NCBI GenBank assembly: GCA_903813345.2
Contig: CAIIXF020000005.1
Location: forward strand, 10,855,375-10,919,374
Length of the DNA: 64,000 nucleotides
Reading direction: 5' to 3'
Source of the DNA: Owenia fusiformis
Lineage: Eukaryota > Annelida > Polychaeta > Sabellida > Oweniidae
The position numbers were made by a program, and so were the translations under genes. How positions within the stretch are numbered: position 1 is the stretch's first letter; every line of letters starts with the position of its first letter. This document shows positions 26,031 through 39,600 of this stretch, in pieces. The notes beneath the pieces are model-generated. The model worked only from the letters and a program-made list of their open reading frames with translations. It ran no database searches and was not told where the DNA came from.

Positions 26031-28678
26031 CATCAAAATCATATATTTCTATGGGACCCTCCAAGCAAGTACATCTATTCCTACCACTCCCAAGGCTAGC
26101 TAGCGAGCAAAATATTTGACATACTTAACATAGGTTCCATCTAAACTGACTATGTCAAACTGAGAAACACATTGTAGGATACAAAATAAATATTCCAAAA
26201 TACACATTATATTGTGTATATTTCTCAAATCATTGCGCCCAGATTCAAGCTACGATTACTGGGAAGGCTAGGAACGTATGTAAACACGAACAACAGAATC
26301 TCAATGCTACAAAATGTCCCTATTGAAGTTCTCTTAAAGAACATTGAATAATGACAACTATTTTACCAATAATGGTTGAGAATTTGTGAAATACAGAACT
26401 GAGTAACCAGCCATGCATGTCTGAAAAAAGCAACTGTCTAGACAAGCGACTGACAATGCCTTAACACAAGACCATCATCAGCCTGTTACTAACGTAATCC
26501 AGTAAGAGACACGAATGTCCAAAGGATTGGTATCGATATGGTTAACTGAATTGAACACACGTTTTTAAAGTCATCAAAAATTCTGGAAATTTTACATATC
26601 GTCAATTTAATGATCAACTTTTGAATAGTAACAATTTAATTTGAAAATATATATATACTTTTTTATATATAGTTTTAGAAACCACACCAGACACTTATAT
26701 ATGTTCAGAATGAAATGAACTCCGAACCTCATTGGAACAAAATGACATATACACAACGTGTATCTTGCTATTGAAATAAAAGGTTAAACTTTAATTTTAA
26801 TCTATTTTTGGGGAGTTTTGTCTTAATTTTTTGAATACTATATATGTTAAATGAACCAAACATTCCTTTGTATAACGAATGTTGAGAAAATGTTGTATTT
26901 GCTATTCTATTCCAATAAGGTCCGGAAGTTATTTTACATCATGGTAGAAATTGGTAGAATGAAACAAAAAATTGCGCTAAAAACAAAATATGTTAAAAAA
27001 CAGTTATATGAAATATACTATATGAATAATTTTCGGTAAATCATTTCCGCATTAAATTGTTATCAGTCAGAGACCATTACATAAAGAACCATGTTTTTAC
27101 AGAATGTTTTCACTTATTGGTTTAAAAGAAAAACAAAAGTTGAACTGAATTCAGTCCACCATATCGACACCAATCCTTTGTAAATTGTGTGACGTTTCAA
27201 ATATATTTACACGATACGAAACATACGATTGCGATAGATCTATTCAAAATCTCAATCGAATGACCCTAGCATATTAAGGTAAAATACAATTAAATAAAAT
27301 ACCAGGGAAATATCGTAAGCAAAATCACAAATCAAATTGTGAAATTATAATTCGCCTTATCAAACTCGATTGCTTATATCACATTAACTTGATACGGACG
27401 TTGTTGGATTACGTCTTGACTAGACCACCCTGTGCGCAGAGGCTAGTTGTAAACTAAAGGACGAAGCTCTCTTTTAAGAAGTGAAGTCACAAGAATGCCA
27501 AGGGACTCGACTATCGAGTCGGTGTTGTTGTCTCCAACACCAAGTCTAGACAATATCAATGCTAGATACATAACAATTACATAACACAGTTCTCGATTTC
27601 TGAATTGAGTGCAAACGTATTATATATAAAATTCACAAGGAATCCACAAAATTATGCAGACTTCACCTCAATTAGCAGTATATCGTACACATGTTCTATG
27701 GTAAAATCAATATTGCCCTTACCTTAACCTTGCAAGTTTACCATCCAAACTTCACTTGACGTTTAGGAACATAGCATCTGCAAATACACAGACAAACATG
27801 GGGTTAATATCGTATATACATACTGTACAAAAGTCACTGTCCAGTAGATAACTTTGTTTGAACTTAATTTTAACGAAGTCTAACGAAGCAACTTGTACAT
27901 CTCTTGTGAAAGTAACCAGATAATAGTCATAATCGATTTGTGTAGCATCTCTTTATTTTAAGATCCATTGTTCTTGCATTGAAGATACACTAAGTTGGTA
28001 TTAAAGCAAGCGCCGTTTCTCGTCTCGGAGCCATTTTTTCTTAAAAGGCGAATGAACTGCATCAATCGTGTCAATAACACATCGCTGCCCTATTATTGGA
28101 ACTTCCTGATCTATTAATGCCATTCACGTTTCTCTTTCTTCTAGATGGCCAATCGCCTCAATGGGGACCTTATCAAGTTAGTATTCTAAATTAATGTGAT
28201 TATCTACGTCATTGTAATTTACAGATTGCACAATGGGTTTAATGAAGATAGCCTGTGGATGGTGGAATTACATACAAATTGCAATTTACAGACCACCAAA
28301 AGATCATTTCCCCATCTAAAGTCAGCTTAATTTGTACCGCATATACAAGTCAAGATCCTGTGTCACTGACACCAGATCTAATAAACTATTATTTTCCCTT
28401 TCCAAATAGACTGATTTTGCGCCTTTAAAAGAGAATTTCATCAACATGTACTAGGTTCTTACCCTCAGGATAATCTATATAATGACCATGAACCGAAATC
28501 GTATTTCCTCGTTTCCTTCGCAAGTTGAAATCTTCTGATTATTATTATTATTATTATGTTTATTTTCCCTCCATTCTTGGAGATAATTAATAATATTTGA
28601 TAAAAAATATATAAAATCATTTAATACATAGTACATAATGAACGCGTTGGACGGATGTCGGCACAAAGTACATTGAAA
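26031..28678. other. Non-coding stretch with small hairpins and (ATT)n
   Basis: Two adjacent small hairpins lie at 27504-27520 (GACTCGA/TCGAGTC) and 27521-27541 (GGTGTTG/CAACACC). A short (ATT)n tract is at 28538-28556. No gene recognised. Confidence 0.45.
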
Positions 28679-29090
28679 ACATGACCCATCTCTCTACTTA
28701 AGGAGACGTCTTCCCCAAGGTCGGCGCTCCTCTTTGTAGAGAGATAAGCCGGCATTCAATCATCATAAAACTTTGTGTCGTATTTATACATATAGTTGTA
28801 AAGGATATAGACATTTCATGAATGAATATAGGTGGCAATTACATTACATATTTATCTTCGCCCTTAGCTTTACATCTTATGAATACATGACCCACCGCTC
28901 TACTCAAGGAGACGTCTTCCCCAAGGTCGTCGCTCCTTTTCGTAGGGAAGTAGACCCATACTCTACCATCATAAAAATTGTGTCATACTTATTTTGGCAG
29001 TAAAATAAAATATTACATGAATGCATATAGGTGCCAATTACATTACATATTATTCTTCGCCTTAGCTTTACATCTTATGAATACACTGGC
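28679..29090. repeat. Tandem duplication of a ~206-bp unit
   Basis: Copy 1 (28679-28884) and copy 2 (28885-29090) share in order CATGACCCA.C.CTCTACT, AAGGAGACGTCTTCCCCAAG, ATTACATTACATAT and TTAGCTTTACATCTTATGAA. They differ by scattered substitutions and small indels. The frame at 28773-29003 crosses the junction and is not a gene. Confidence 0.9.
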
Positions 29091-30836
29091 CATTCATTAA
29101 TAATATATAGATTTGATGTAATTTTGAATGTGTATAGCAGAATAATCTATACACAGTCTAAACTACTTTAAATGAACATCGATACGTCAATTTAAGTGCA
29201 ATATAGACGGTGGTATAATCGCAACTCGAGAATAACATCAATTTTGAATATTGTTTTGATGTTCCAAGAATTCGCTGATATTTTGTGAAGACTGTCTTTC
29301 TATTTGACCTGTATAAATAACACTAGCGCGCCGCCACAGATTTTGGCTACTCAATTCATTTAACAAGTCTTTAAAATTAGCAAATCCAATTGGATTCCTT
29401 TGTCGATCAATATGTATAGCATTTCAAAAGGACAAGACGGAATATAAACATTTTTCATCTTCGGACAAATCTGTAAGATATAATCCCTACATGATTAGTT
29501 TGATTAACGAGAACAACTAATATTTCTATTCGTTTTAGATGATAGTTCTGATGGTGAATCAAAATACATGTACCAAATATTTTGTGACAGAAATATACGT
29601 ACGCAATCATAGGGAGGTTAAATTACACGTTTTTAAGAGAAACTGTACGCGAGGGCGTAATATTTCGATCCCTGCATGGGAATTTCTGTCCCACTCTAAA
29701 TTTATTTTTCCACAGAGACCTAATAACAATTATTTTCCGTATACTTTCATCCTACCTTTATACTCAATCGGCCATGTAAACAGTACAAATGGGATAATCC
29801 ACAGAGGACCATAACTCAACACGACAAAGTCATATACGATATCGATCATTGTGGGGCATCATGGTCCGACTATTTCCGGTAAGCAACAAATCATATTTTT
29901 GTCATTGGTTCAATGTCACATATGGGTATGCATGATTACTTGTCAATCAAACACCGTTATACTGACTGGGTTATTTCGTTTTATGGCCCATTTTTGATTT
30001 TGAAAGAGATATTACTTGTCGCTATAGTATTGTTTCGAAAGCTTCATATCAAATAAAGTTTGATAATCATTCATATTTTTTTTATTTTCTACCCTTCAGG
30101 CAAAAAACAATATTAATCTATTTTCTGCAAAATAACAAAACTTTATACAGATGAAGACGAAATGCCAAAACAGCATCCGGGTTATATGGGTCAGATCCAA
30201 GGTCATTCTTCTCCTACAAATTCTTCCAATAATAATAACCTATCCGCTAGAACTCAAATAATGGCCTCGATTAATTGTTTAAGCTACTTACCTTCCAAAC
30301 TCGTTTCCAACTTCACACAATAAATTCGTTGTAATTATGATTTCACTGCTTTTTATAGAATGCTGAGGTTCTTGAGGTTAAACTCATGCTTTAACTACTT
30401 TTCTAAATGGTCAGAATGAATCAAAGTTTGAAACTCCAAGCGCAGTTTGCAATCCTCAGTTCCACAGCTCAATGCTTGAATGCAATTTAGAATTGAACAA
30501 CATGTTTATGCAATGGATAGGTACACAGCTGTCCACTAATAGTTTAATTCAACAAGAATTACCTACAATGGATAGTTTAAGCTTTCTGGAGGAACAAGTT
30601 AGTCACACTCGTAGTCATAGTAAGGATGACTACAGTGACAACAAGAGCAATTACATATAATAAGGGAGTTGCTCTAAATATACCAATATAGACATGTTCT
30701 AACTTACGTCAAGCCATAAAAGGTGATACATGTTTTAATAAACGTATCCAGGGACGTCTATCTCGAGATACACGTCCTTGACGTATCTGAGTATAAAGTA
30801 GAACAAGGATGACAATCTAATATTGTTGACACGTGT
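29091..30836. other. Mostly non-coding; contains dispersed repeat copy 2
   Basis: Positions 29605-29800 match the repeat at 21616-21790. The frame at 30472-30660 encodes a polar peptide without recognisable domain. Nothing else supported. Confidence 0.4.
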
Positions 30837-30837
30837 G

Positions 30838-31035
30838 CAGGCCCGTAGCCAGAATTTTCCAAGGGGGGGGTTCGTTTTTCTAAAAAATTCTAGGGGGGGG
30901 GTTCACTTTGGCAAATATGGCTAAAAATCACTCAAAAATTAGTCAGAATGGTGAAAAACTGCATGATTTTGAAAGAAATTTTGGCCAGGGGGGGGTTCGC
31001 CCGAACCCCCCGAACCACCCCTGGCTACGGGCCTG
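30838..31035. mobile_element. hAT-like MITE (CAGGCCCGTAGCCAG ends)
   Basis: Perfect 15-bp terminal inverted repeats CAGGCCCGTAGCCAG (30838-30852) and CTGGCTACGGGCCTG (31021-31035). Both ends are flanked by CGTGTG, a candidate target duplication. Inside are G-runs followed by GTTCG or GTTCAC and a C-run mirror near 31010. CAG...CTG ends are characteristic of hAT elements; no transposase is present. The short unit spans 198 bp. Confidence 0.75.
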
Positions 31036-31559
31036 CGTGTGTGACGTGTCACACTGTCCCTTGGCACTCCCGATCAGCAGGTTAGGGACAATTCCACAGA
31101 TAAATGCTGTAATGTAATCCAATGTGAAAATATTGAAATCTTTGGATTGATTATGAAAAAACGAGGATTTTCGGTACATAACCCCATATACCACGGGATA
31201 GCTCCATATGTCCCCTTTCAAATCAAAACAAAAATTGCATAGAACACCCATTGAGAAAAAAAGATATGACTGCTTTTTCCGCCATCTATCCGAATTTTAA
31301 ACAATTTTCAATAGATTTCAAACTCAAGACCACCGTCACAAAAAGTCAAATATTTGAAGTGAACCGAATCATTTCGCCATACTTTTTGTGAAATTATATA
31401 CACACGAGATAAACAAAATAAAATATAAAATCTGTACATTTTCACTGGTGATTGCACTGATAAATATTGATTTCAATCAACCATCATCCCGATTTTAAAT
31501 TTAGATTTTTTGTCTTCTACCTTTTCACTAGCGCCATCTGTGGAGTTATCCCTTATACT

Positions 31560-31923
31560 CAGGGCACTGGTGATCCACTCGATTACGCTGTTTCGGATGT
31601 CGGAACATCGAAGTAACATATGTTTAAGAAAAATGTACACATTTGCGAACAAATAGTTCAGAAGACAACAGAATCGTCGATTTAATTCCTCACTTTAGTT
31701 ACAGAAACGGTATTTCGAAAAACAGTTAAGATCTGCACTTTTAACCCAAACCGTTTCTGTAACTTAAGTGAAGAATTTTGTGTGAAAAAACGTCGTGGGA
31801 ATTCTGCCTACAACGCGTGAAATAGGGAAAAAAGAAAAGTGGTACCTTCGACGTTCCGACATTTTGTTACCGAAACGAACCGTTTTGGTAACCGGCGTAA
31901 TCGAGTGGATCACCAGTGCAGGG
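31560..31923. mobile_element. 354-bp MITE with 24-bp perfect ends and CAGGG duplication
   Basis: The left end CACTGGTGATCCACTCGATT continues ACGC (31565-31588) and is exactly mirrored at 31895-31918. CAGGG occurs directly outside both ends (31560-31564, 31919-31923). A second internal hairpin joins AGTTACAGAAACGG (near 31697) with CCGTTTCTGTAACT (near 31748). Further imperfect pairing involves GATGTCGGAAC and GTTCCGACAT. No coding frame; non-autonomous DNA element of unassigned superfamily. Confidence 0.85.
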
Positions 31924-32492
31924 GAAGTAAGAACCATTTAGAAAGGGAAAAACATCGACTAGAAAGAAAATTCTTTTTACTTATTGACCAAGCAAGCTAA
32001 AGAATGAACGTTGGGAAATAATATTTCATCATTGAGTTGAATGACCGAACAATGAAAAAGAAACTTATCAGAGTGAAACTCACATGAAAAATCCCGAGCA
32101 TTTATATCGCATTTCAAGTCCTACGGGTTCTTATCTAGCTAGGCAATACAATATGAACTTGACCAATGCACACTCCCTTTTGTGTAAATCGACGGCAACT
32201 TGGAAAATTTAGTAGATTGGTGAAGTACATGTTCAAAACTATATGTCTGTTCAAAGAAACCGTTTTAGATTTTCGAATATTTGATATGTCTATAATACAG
32301 GGGACAAAGCGCAAGCGCCTCGTGAAATACAGACAGAATATTTTCTGTATTTCACTCGAATCATTGAATAACTTAACTTAAAATAGTATTTGACATTCAA
32401 AACCAGAATATAATGAATAATAGAAGGAATGATACGTTTCATTGGATTACATTGATGCACGAATGCATACAATGGGCGTCATGTTACGCGGA
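31924..32492. other. Non-coding stretch, nothing recognised
   Basis: Short chance frames only. Confidence 0.35.
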
Positions 32493-32685
32493 ATATGGCA
32501 TACTAGGATTACTAGAGTGCTGCTAACTCGATAAAAGGCTGGCGCTGGCTAGAATTGTCTATGGTTCTAGCCAGGATAAAGATACCAGTTCTTCAACTCG
32601 GCAATGGGAAGAACTGCTCTACTTAGTGACTAATATGTCATTATATGACATCTAAAGAGTCAATAAAAGATATATATGGCATACT
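32493..32685 (+). mobile_element. SINE-like or retroposed structured RNA insert with 14-bp target duplication
   Basis: A perfect 14-bp direct repeat ATATGGCATACTAG (32493-32506 and 32672-32685) brackets a 165-bp insert. The insert contains three perfect stem-loops in a row: CTGGCTAGAA/TTCTAGCCAG (32545-32574, 10-bp stem), CAGTTCTTC/GAAGAACTG (32586-32616, 9-bp stem) and ATGTCAT/ATGACAT (32635-32651). Its right end, next to the second direct repeat, is A-rich (CAATAAAAGA). Long target duplication plus an A-rich 3' end is the signature of LINE-mediated retroposition, which gives the plus-strand orientation. I recognise no tRNA, 5S, 7SL or U-snRNA similarity, so the source RNA is unknown. Confidence 0.6.
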
Positions 32686-35235
32686 AGTAATTCACAAACA
32701 TACGAGTTGAATAAGATACTAGAAAACGTATCTACATCGTATAACACAATGACACGCAGTGTAAATAACAGTTAGCTTGTTTTTTTGTTACATATCAATG
32801 TCAAAAGAAGTGACATATTCAAAGTGAAACTTACACGCTCTCTGTACATTAATAGATTTACTAAAATGGATCTTGTATTGTTTTCAATTTTGATTTCACT
32901 GCGCCCACTATTTTCTCATGTTTTTGCCAACAATATTCTACAAACGGCTTGATGAATCTATCTTGTGTCTGGTAGAACACTAGAAATAAATGTGAAATGT
33001 ATTTTACGTTCAGAAATATGGAAATAAACCCACGTCCTCCATTTGCAACTTAACTGTGCCCTGTTTCCCTTTTAAACGTGGTCACGTGGTAGGGTAGTGA
33101 GCGATACCAACATTTTTACGTTCCCGTCAAATCCCTCCATCGTAGCTTATATGATATACTCGTACATTACCTTCTACTATATTGAACTTAGAAATGTGTT
33201 GATAGATTAGTACAGTGGTTAAACTAGCATGGTCCATGTTAGTAGTAAGCCTACTTGAAGTGTTTCATCAATTGCTTCTGTACCCTACAGGGTGCTTGGG
33301 ATATTGATCATCAAACACGAAAGGTAAATTTTGAAAAACATAATATATACAGACAAACAATCAATAGACACTTGAGTAAGAAGTGCAATAATGCCGTAAG
33401 AATCAATCCAAATAGTATCAATTGACCCCAAAGCAAATGCAATGGGATCTATCTCACCGTGTAATATATTATACATGCATCTTTCCAACATCTGATTTGA
33501 AATCACTCCAACTTCCGGTTTAGATTACTTATTCTTCATTTAATAGAACAGCAGATTAGTCCGTCATTATTCCTTAATCACTCGGTTCGATACACATGTA
33601 ATTTTTTTTCATTTTGAATCTTCATCCACTGGAACAGCAATCCAGAGTCCAATTCCCCGTGCTCAAAATATTACCTTTGGAGATTTGGACGGTAGAGTAG
33701 GAAGCACCTGGATGTCCACAAGAAGATGGTAAACATGATATTATGCCCACTCCCTCCCTAGCATTGGCCCAGAAAAATTTCGAGCCCAATAAAATTCTCT
33801 GGTCCGAACATTTTTATGGCCCCAATTAGTTGGCCCTTTTACGAAATTACTGGGCCTCTTTCGGCCTTATTTTTTATTTTTAGGCCAAATTATTAAGAAA
33901 ATCGACCGTGTTTTTTTCAAAATTACGGCCACAACTTTGGTTCAGAGGTGTGGGAAATATTTTTTCAGAATTTAAATATGAACGTTTTCAGATCCGCCCC
34001 TGCCTACTCCTCAAATCCCAATCTGGTTATTTTCATCACTATTCAAACCAGTGAAACCAAAGTAGGCCTAAGTTCTTATGAACAGATGAATGCCTCATTT
34101 CCTCCGTTAATGTGATACAGGGAGTAAAGTCACAATGGAAACATCACTTCAAGCCAGGCTATACCCTTCATCAAGTCTTGTAGCGCTAACTAGCTTCAAG
34201 CAAGTGACACAAGATCAACAAAAATCAATGCATTTAACAACGCAAAAGAAATGAGCAGTTGAGGTAAGGAGTTCCTATAATCAATACTCTGATTGACAAG
34301 AGGATTTAAAAACTAGTTTCGTTTGACGAAATTCGGCCCATTTGAACCAGGAAGATCAGTATGGAACGTTAATTACATAGTCTATGGGTATTCACACAGA
34401 TTTGATTTGGCAAGATGTTATCATCAAACAAAGATTATTTTAAGGCTGGTATTGTACGTATTTTTATAACAGGTGTTATCAAGTCTCCTTTCTCTTATGT
34501 ATCGCGATCGTTCGGATTCACACAGTTGTTTTACCTAGACGATCTATAATGATTCCCATAGGCTTGATTTTGCATAAAAGTTAGGTAACTGAAAACGATT
34601 TTCAACACACATTTCCGCATTGATTTAACTTTTGGAATAAAAAACGCAGCGGTATGTAATTATGCATTGGTCCAAAGTAATTTTAAATAACCATATGCTA
34701 TCATGTAAACCGAATCACTCGAAAAATTGACTATCAAGTAAATACAAATTACGAATCACTTTCACTTGGCGTTGCAGCGTGCAATATAACCTCCGAGCCA
34801 AAAATCACCCTACTGTGACCCAATGTGTATACAGTGTGTACTAATCTGACCGAATATCAAGATATTTAAAACTGTAATCTATAAATGCATCAAACATTTT
34901 GATTAAAGATATATAATATATAAGAGAATGAGTGCGATACATTACCCATTACCAGGGACTTACGAGTCCATGACATTGCAAACAGTTAACGCCATTTTAA
35001 AATGTATTCTAAATGCCAAATGACATTCCTTGAAGGCCTGGCGTTTATCCATAGGGATGTGACTATTTACTTTGAATTGTTCCGTAGACAAATGGATTAA
35101 GATTCCGTCCATTACTTAAACACTAAAATGAGCTATTAAAGGATTGACAAATGTAAAGTAATCATTATTGATAGATATTTACGAAATTAATTACTTGTAC
35201 AACCTGCATGAGATTGATTTAATTTTAATGTCATA
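32686..35235. other. Non-coding stretch; possible decayed GGCCC-rich element
   Basis: At 33760-33990 GGCCC/GGGCC motifs recur and the segment ends CAGATCCGCCCCTGCC, which suggests a decayed MITE, but no inverted terminus was found. Nothing else recognised. Confidence 0.35.
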
Positions 35236-36624
35236 CCTATTTTCACATTTTGATATATCTGATCATATTTTAACTATACCTATTTTCACAATACGATCTA
35301 TCTTAGTTATACCTATTTGCACAATCCGATCTATCAGACCCTATCTAAGTTATACCTATTTTCACAATCCGATCTATCAGACCCTATCTAAGTTATACCT
35401 ATTTTCACAATCCAATTTATCAGACCCTATCTTAGTTATACCTATTTTCACAATACGATCTATCAGACCCTATCTTAGTTATACCTATTTTCACAATCTG
35501 ATCTATCAGACCCTATCTAAGTTATACCTATTTTCACAATCCGATCTATCAGACCATATCTTAGTTATACCTATTTTCACAATCTGATCTATCAGACCCT
35601 ATCTAAGTTATACCTATTTTCACAATCCGATCTATCAGACCATATCTTAGTTATACCTATTTTCACAATCCGATCTATCAGACCCTATCTAAGTTATACC
35701 TATTTTCACAATCCAATTTATCAGACCCTATCTTAGTTATACCTATTTTCACAATACGATCTATCAGACCCTATCTTAGTTATACCTATTTTCACAATCT
35801 GATCTATCAGACCCTATCTAAGTTATACCTATTTTCACAATCCGATCTATCAGACCCTATCTTAGTTATACCTATTTGCACAATCCGATCTATCAGACCC
35901 TATCTAAGTTATACCTATTTTCACAATCCAATCTATCAGACCATATCTTAGTTATACCTATTTTCACAATCCGATCTATCAGACCCTATCTAAGTTATAC
36001 CTATTTTCACAATCCGATCTATCAGACCCTATCTTAGTTATACCTATTTGCACAATCCGATCTCCCAGACCCTATCTAAGTTATACCTTTTTTCACAATC
36101 TGATCTATCAGACCCTATCTAAGTTATACCTATTTTCACAATCCGATCTATCAGACCCTATCTTAGTTATACCTATTTGCACAATCCGATCTATCAGACC
36201 CTATCTAAGTTATACCTATTTGCACAATCCGATCTATCAGACCCTATCTAAGTTATACCTATTTTCACAATCTGATCTATCAGACCCTATCTTAGTTATA
36301 CCTATTTGCACAATCCGATCTATCAGACCCTATCTAAGTTATACCTATTTTCACAATCTGATCTATCAGACCCTATCTAAGTTATACCTATTTTCACAAT
36401 ACGATCTATCAGACCCTATCTTAGTTATACCTATTTTCACAATCTGATCTATCAGACCCTATCTAAGTTATACCTATTTTCACAATCCGATCTATCAGAC
36501 CCTATCTTAGTTATACCTATTTGCACAATCCGATCTATCAGACCCTATCTAAGTTATACCTATTTTCACAATCCGATCTATCAGACCATATCTTAGTTAT
36601 ACCTATTTTCACAATCCGATCTAT
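35236..36624. repeat. 43-bp minisatellite, ~31 copies, with higher-order structure
   Basis: The unit reads GTTATACCTATTTTCACAAT then CCGATCTATCAGACCCTATC and TTA or TAA. Variants affect a few positions: TTTTCAC/TTTGCAC, CCG/CTG/ACG/CCA, CCT/CAT and TTAG/TAAG. The series of variants beginning at the CCAATTTATCAG unit recurs exactly 301 bp (seven units) later (35412 and 35713), which shows block duplication. The period is not a multiple of 3, yet no stop occurs in the plus-strand frames, so 139- and 75-codon frames arise that are not genes. Confidence 0.97.
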
Positions 36625-39600
36625 TAAATCATTTGCCCTACAATATCTGATCTTTTGAAATGATATTGTTATTTAGACTTTCTCGGAAATCTTTTAAAAG
36701 CGTTCGTGTAAATGTAGAAAAATAGTTGTCTGAGAGAAGGACTTAATGCGTTTTCAATAACTTAGTATTGAATCACAACTGGTGTAGAAAAACAATTCCT
36801 ACGGAATGATTGACTTAGACATTTCATATAGGGTAGTTTATTTTGTAGGAGATTAAGCAGCTGTTCAATAAATTGGAAAAATGAATTCTGCGAAATTCTT
36901 GATATTTTTGATAAAATGCTCCTGCATGTTCCCCACCATGACATATACTGTATTCACAAAATTCCTGCATCAATCCTGTTACTTTTGGAACACCGTGTAT
37001 ATGCATATATATTTTATTCACTGAATGTTGCATATGATTGAACATTGAATGTCTCACAACGATCAGGTGCTTGGTTATGGTAAAACACATGCCATTTATA
37101 ACATTACATCGTACACTGACACACACAGCCAGGCCCAGGCTTTAAGATTATCGCAACAATATACCTCGATCGCCTCCAATGGAGGTCCGACCTTTAATAT
37201 AGAAATATATAAGAACTGACAATCTCTGTCACTTGAAATCATCTTAGCATGCAAAGACTACATGTTTAATCTACAGTGACATGCATGCACTTTGATATTA
37301 AGCTTATATTATGTAAACACTTGTCTCTAAATGATATAATCCGACTTTAAAATCGATTTACGAGGTCTGACGAGTTCGTTACCACACATGCATTTTATAT
37401 TATATCATTTTGTCGATAGTTGCATAATGATATTAAACGTTGCATTTCTGTTGCATAGTCCACGGCTTAATCCATAATGTTTTAAGTGCTGTATAGGTAG
37501 TAGGTATAGTATATTTGATATTCGGAAATGAAAATAATAAAATATTTCATAATGTAAAATGTAGGGACCCAAGATTGAAACTACTGAAAAATTAATGCTA
37601 TTTTGGAATTAATTTTGCACATTTTGCACAGAACATTAATAATTCATCAATACGTGGTCATGGTTATCTGTAGTATTCTATTCTCTTATGATATCCATAG
37701 AAAGTGAAACGTTTTCAAGCAAATCAGGATCAGCTCGTAGAACTACCCTAAAAACGTTATATAGCAAACATTCACGTGTACTACTACTTATAACATTTGG
37801 TTTCAAAATATCCGCTATTGCATGGTTAATATATACTACTATTAAGTACGTAACTGTTACTTAAAAACGTTTGTAACACATTGATCTTGAGACATTGACG
37901 TTTTATAAATAGTTTCCTTGGCATGGATTATCGTGATATCTATAATTACGTATTCTTAGTACTTCGTTTATCTCATTCCCTGATTAATAATTGAATATAC
38001 TCAACATACTCCAGATTGATACATTCAACTAATGAACACATAAAATTATCAATTCACTGCCATCAAATGATCTTAATAGTACATTTGTTACGTTTTTAGC
38101 TTACGGGTTATTGTGTTAGTATTGCATTTTTTGTGTTCAAAAACGATACATGTTCACCGTTGAATGCATGGAATGTTTCAACAAACAGGAACAAATGCAA
38201 GACAATGAAAAGCAATTTGCATCTACACTATTATCATGGAATCCGTTAAAAATGTATATCTATGTAAGACAGTTGAGTTACAATAAAATTGATTGAATCA
38301 ATCAAAGTAAGAGCAGTAACAAGAGAATCTATACTGTAGCTTTTACTTACCAGTATCAATCGAGGGTAATTATTTCCTAGACAAGTTGCTATTTTTGTTT
38401 ATTTACGATATCCTTCAAAATATTTCCTCATAGTTTCCTTACTGTGTTGTGTATCGTTGTGGTATAGTCCTTTCTTACAATCGAATCGTTTTCTTATAAG
38501 TATATGAATAAACAGTATATAAAGTTTACATGATAAAATTTAAAATAAAAACATCGGTAATTGATTGTAAAAATACTACATCCGAACGTATCCAGTGGTC
38601 AGTCGAGCTTCTTAAAATAAACTATCCAATCCTCGGGCCAGATACGAGTGCCTTATGGTTTATAGCGTGTTAAGTAGTATAAGACCGAGTAGACTGAACC
38701 TCTTCAGTTAATACTCGATCAGTAGATGCGCTGAGTTATGTAAACACGATATGTCTGTTGCTTCTTATATATCGCGATGCTGGTATTCTAGGGAGTTATC
38801 CGCCGTTATATCTGATGTTTCCTCCGCTGGAGATCGCTCAAATTTTGATAAATCAATCAAGCCCTGACGGATTGCAAATATCTTCGTAATACCGAGACAG
38901 AATTATTGTAATGACCCTTTTATGTTATTTTAATAAAGCAAAAGTGTATCACTTTAGGCAATTACAGTTACCTGTGCACTAAATTGCACGTTGTGAACAA
39001 ATGCCAGATTTTACTCGAATAAAATACGGTAGGAAGCGGAGAAAAGTATCGATAAATGCTAGTGATAATCTATAGAAACTATTGAGCCACGAGTTCCACT
39101 TTTATCGGATAATAATAACCTACTATTGTTACTTAGCTCTACTTAAATATTGGCATTAACTTTTTTGATCTCGCTTTATTCCGAATAACAAAAGACGCTC
39201 ATTTTATACATCTTTAGGAATAACACGATTTGTTCTCTATATCCAATAGCTGGGAATTTGCCCACAATAGCCCTGTCATGTAGACTTAGTAGTACTGGGC
39301 ATTACCCGACCCCAATCAAAGAGGTTCCTTGGTTCTTTTGTTGTATTCATTTTCCTCTTTCAGGGAACATTGTATTTGTATAACAATGATTTGACAACTG
39401 CAACAATATAATTTAAGATCAACCAATACTAGAAATAAACAATTAATGAAACAAATAAATGCTTCTTATTAATTTATTGATATGTAGATTTTCCTATTTT
39501 GTTTTCATTATTGTAAGATATGTTTTCTATTAGTGTAATTCAATTACTTGTCCATTAAGAAAAACACGAAGCTGACAATTTAAATGGGTCAGGAAAAATA

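Noticed and set aside
26460-26520. Hammerhead-like core (CTGATGA on the minus strand)
   Set aside because: The required GAAA and helix II partner are not in place.
33205-33290. Second tRNA-like A box (ACAGTGGTTAAACTAGC)
   Set aside because: No B box and no fold; likely chance.
35168-36447. Repetitive 139- and 75-codon ORFs as repeat proteins
   Set aside because: They follow the 43-bp DNA repeat through all three frames, which is not how coding repeats evolve.
35236-36624. CRISPR-like array
   Set aside because: Units are head-to-tail without unique spacers and the window is eukaryotic.
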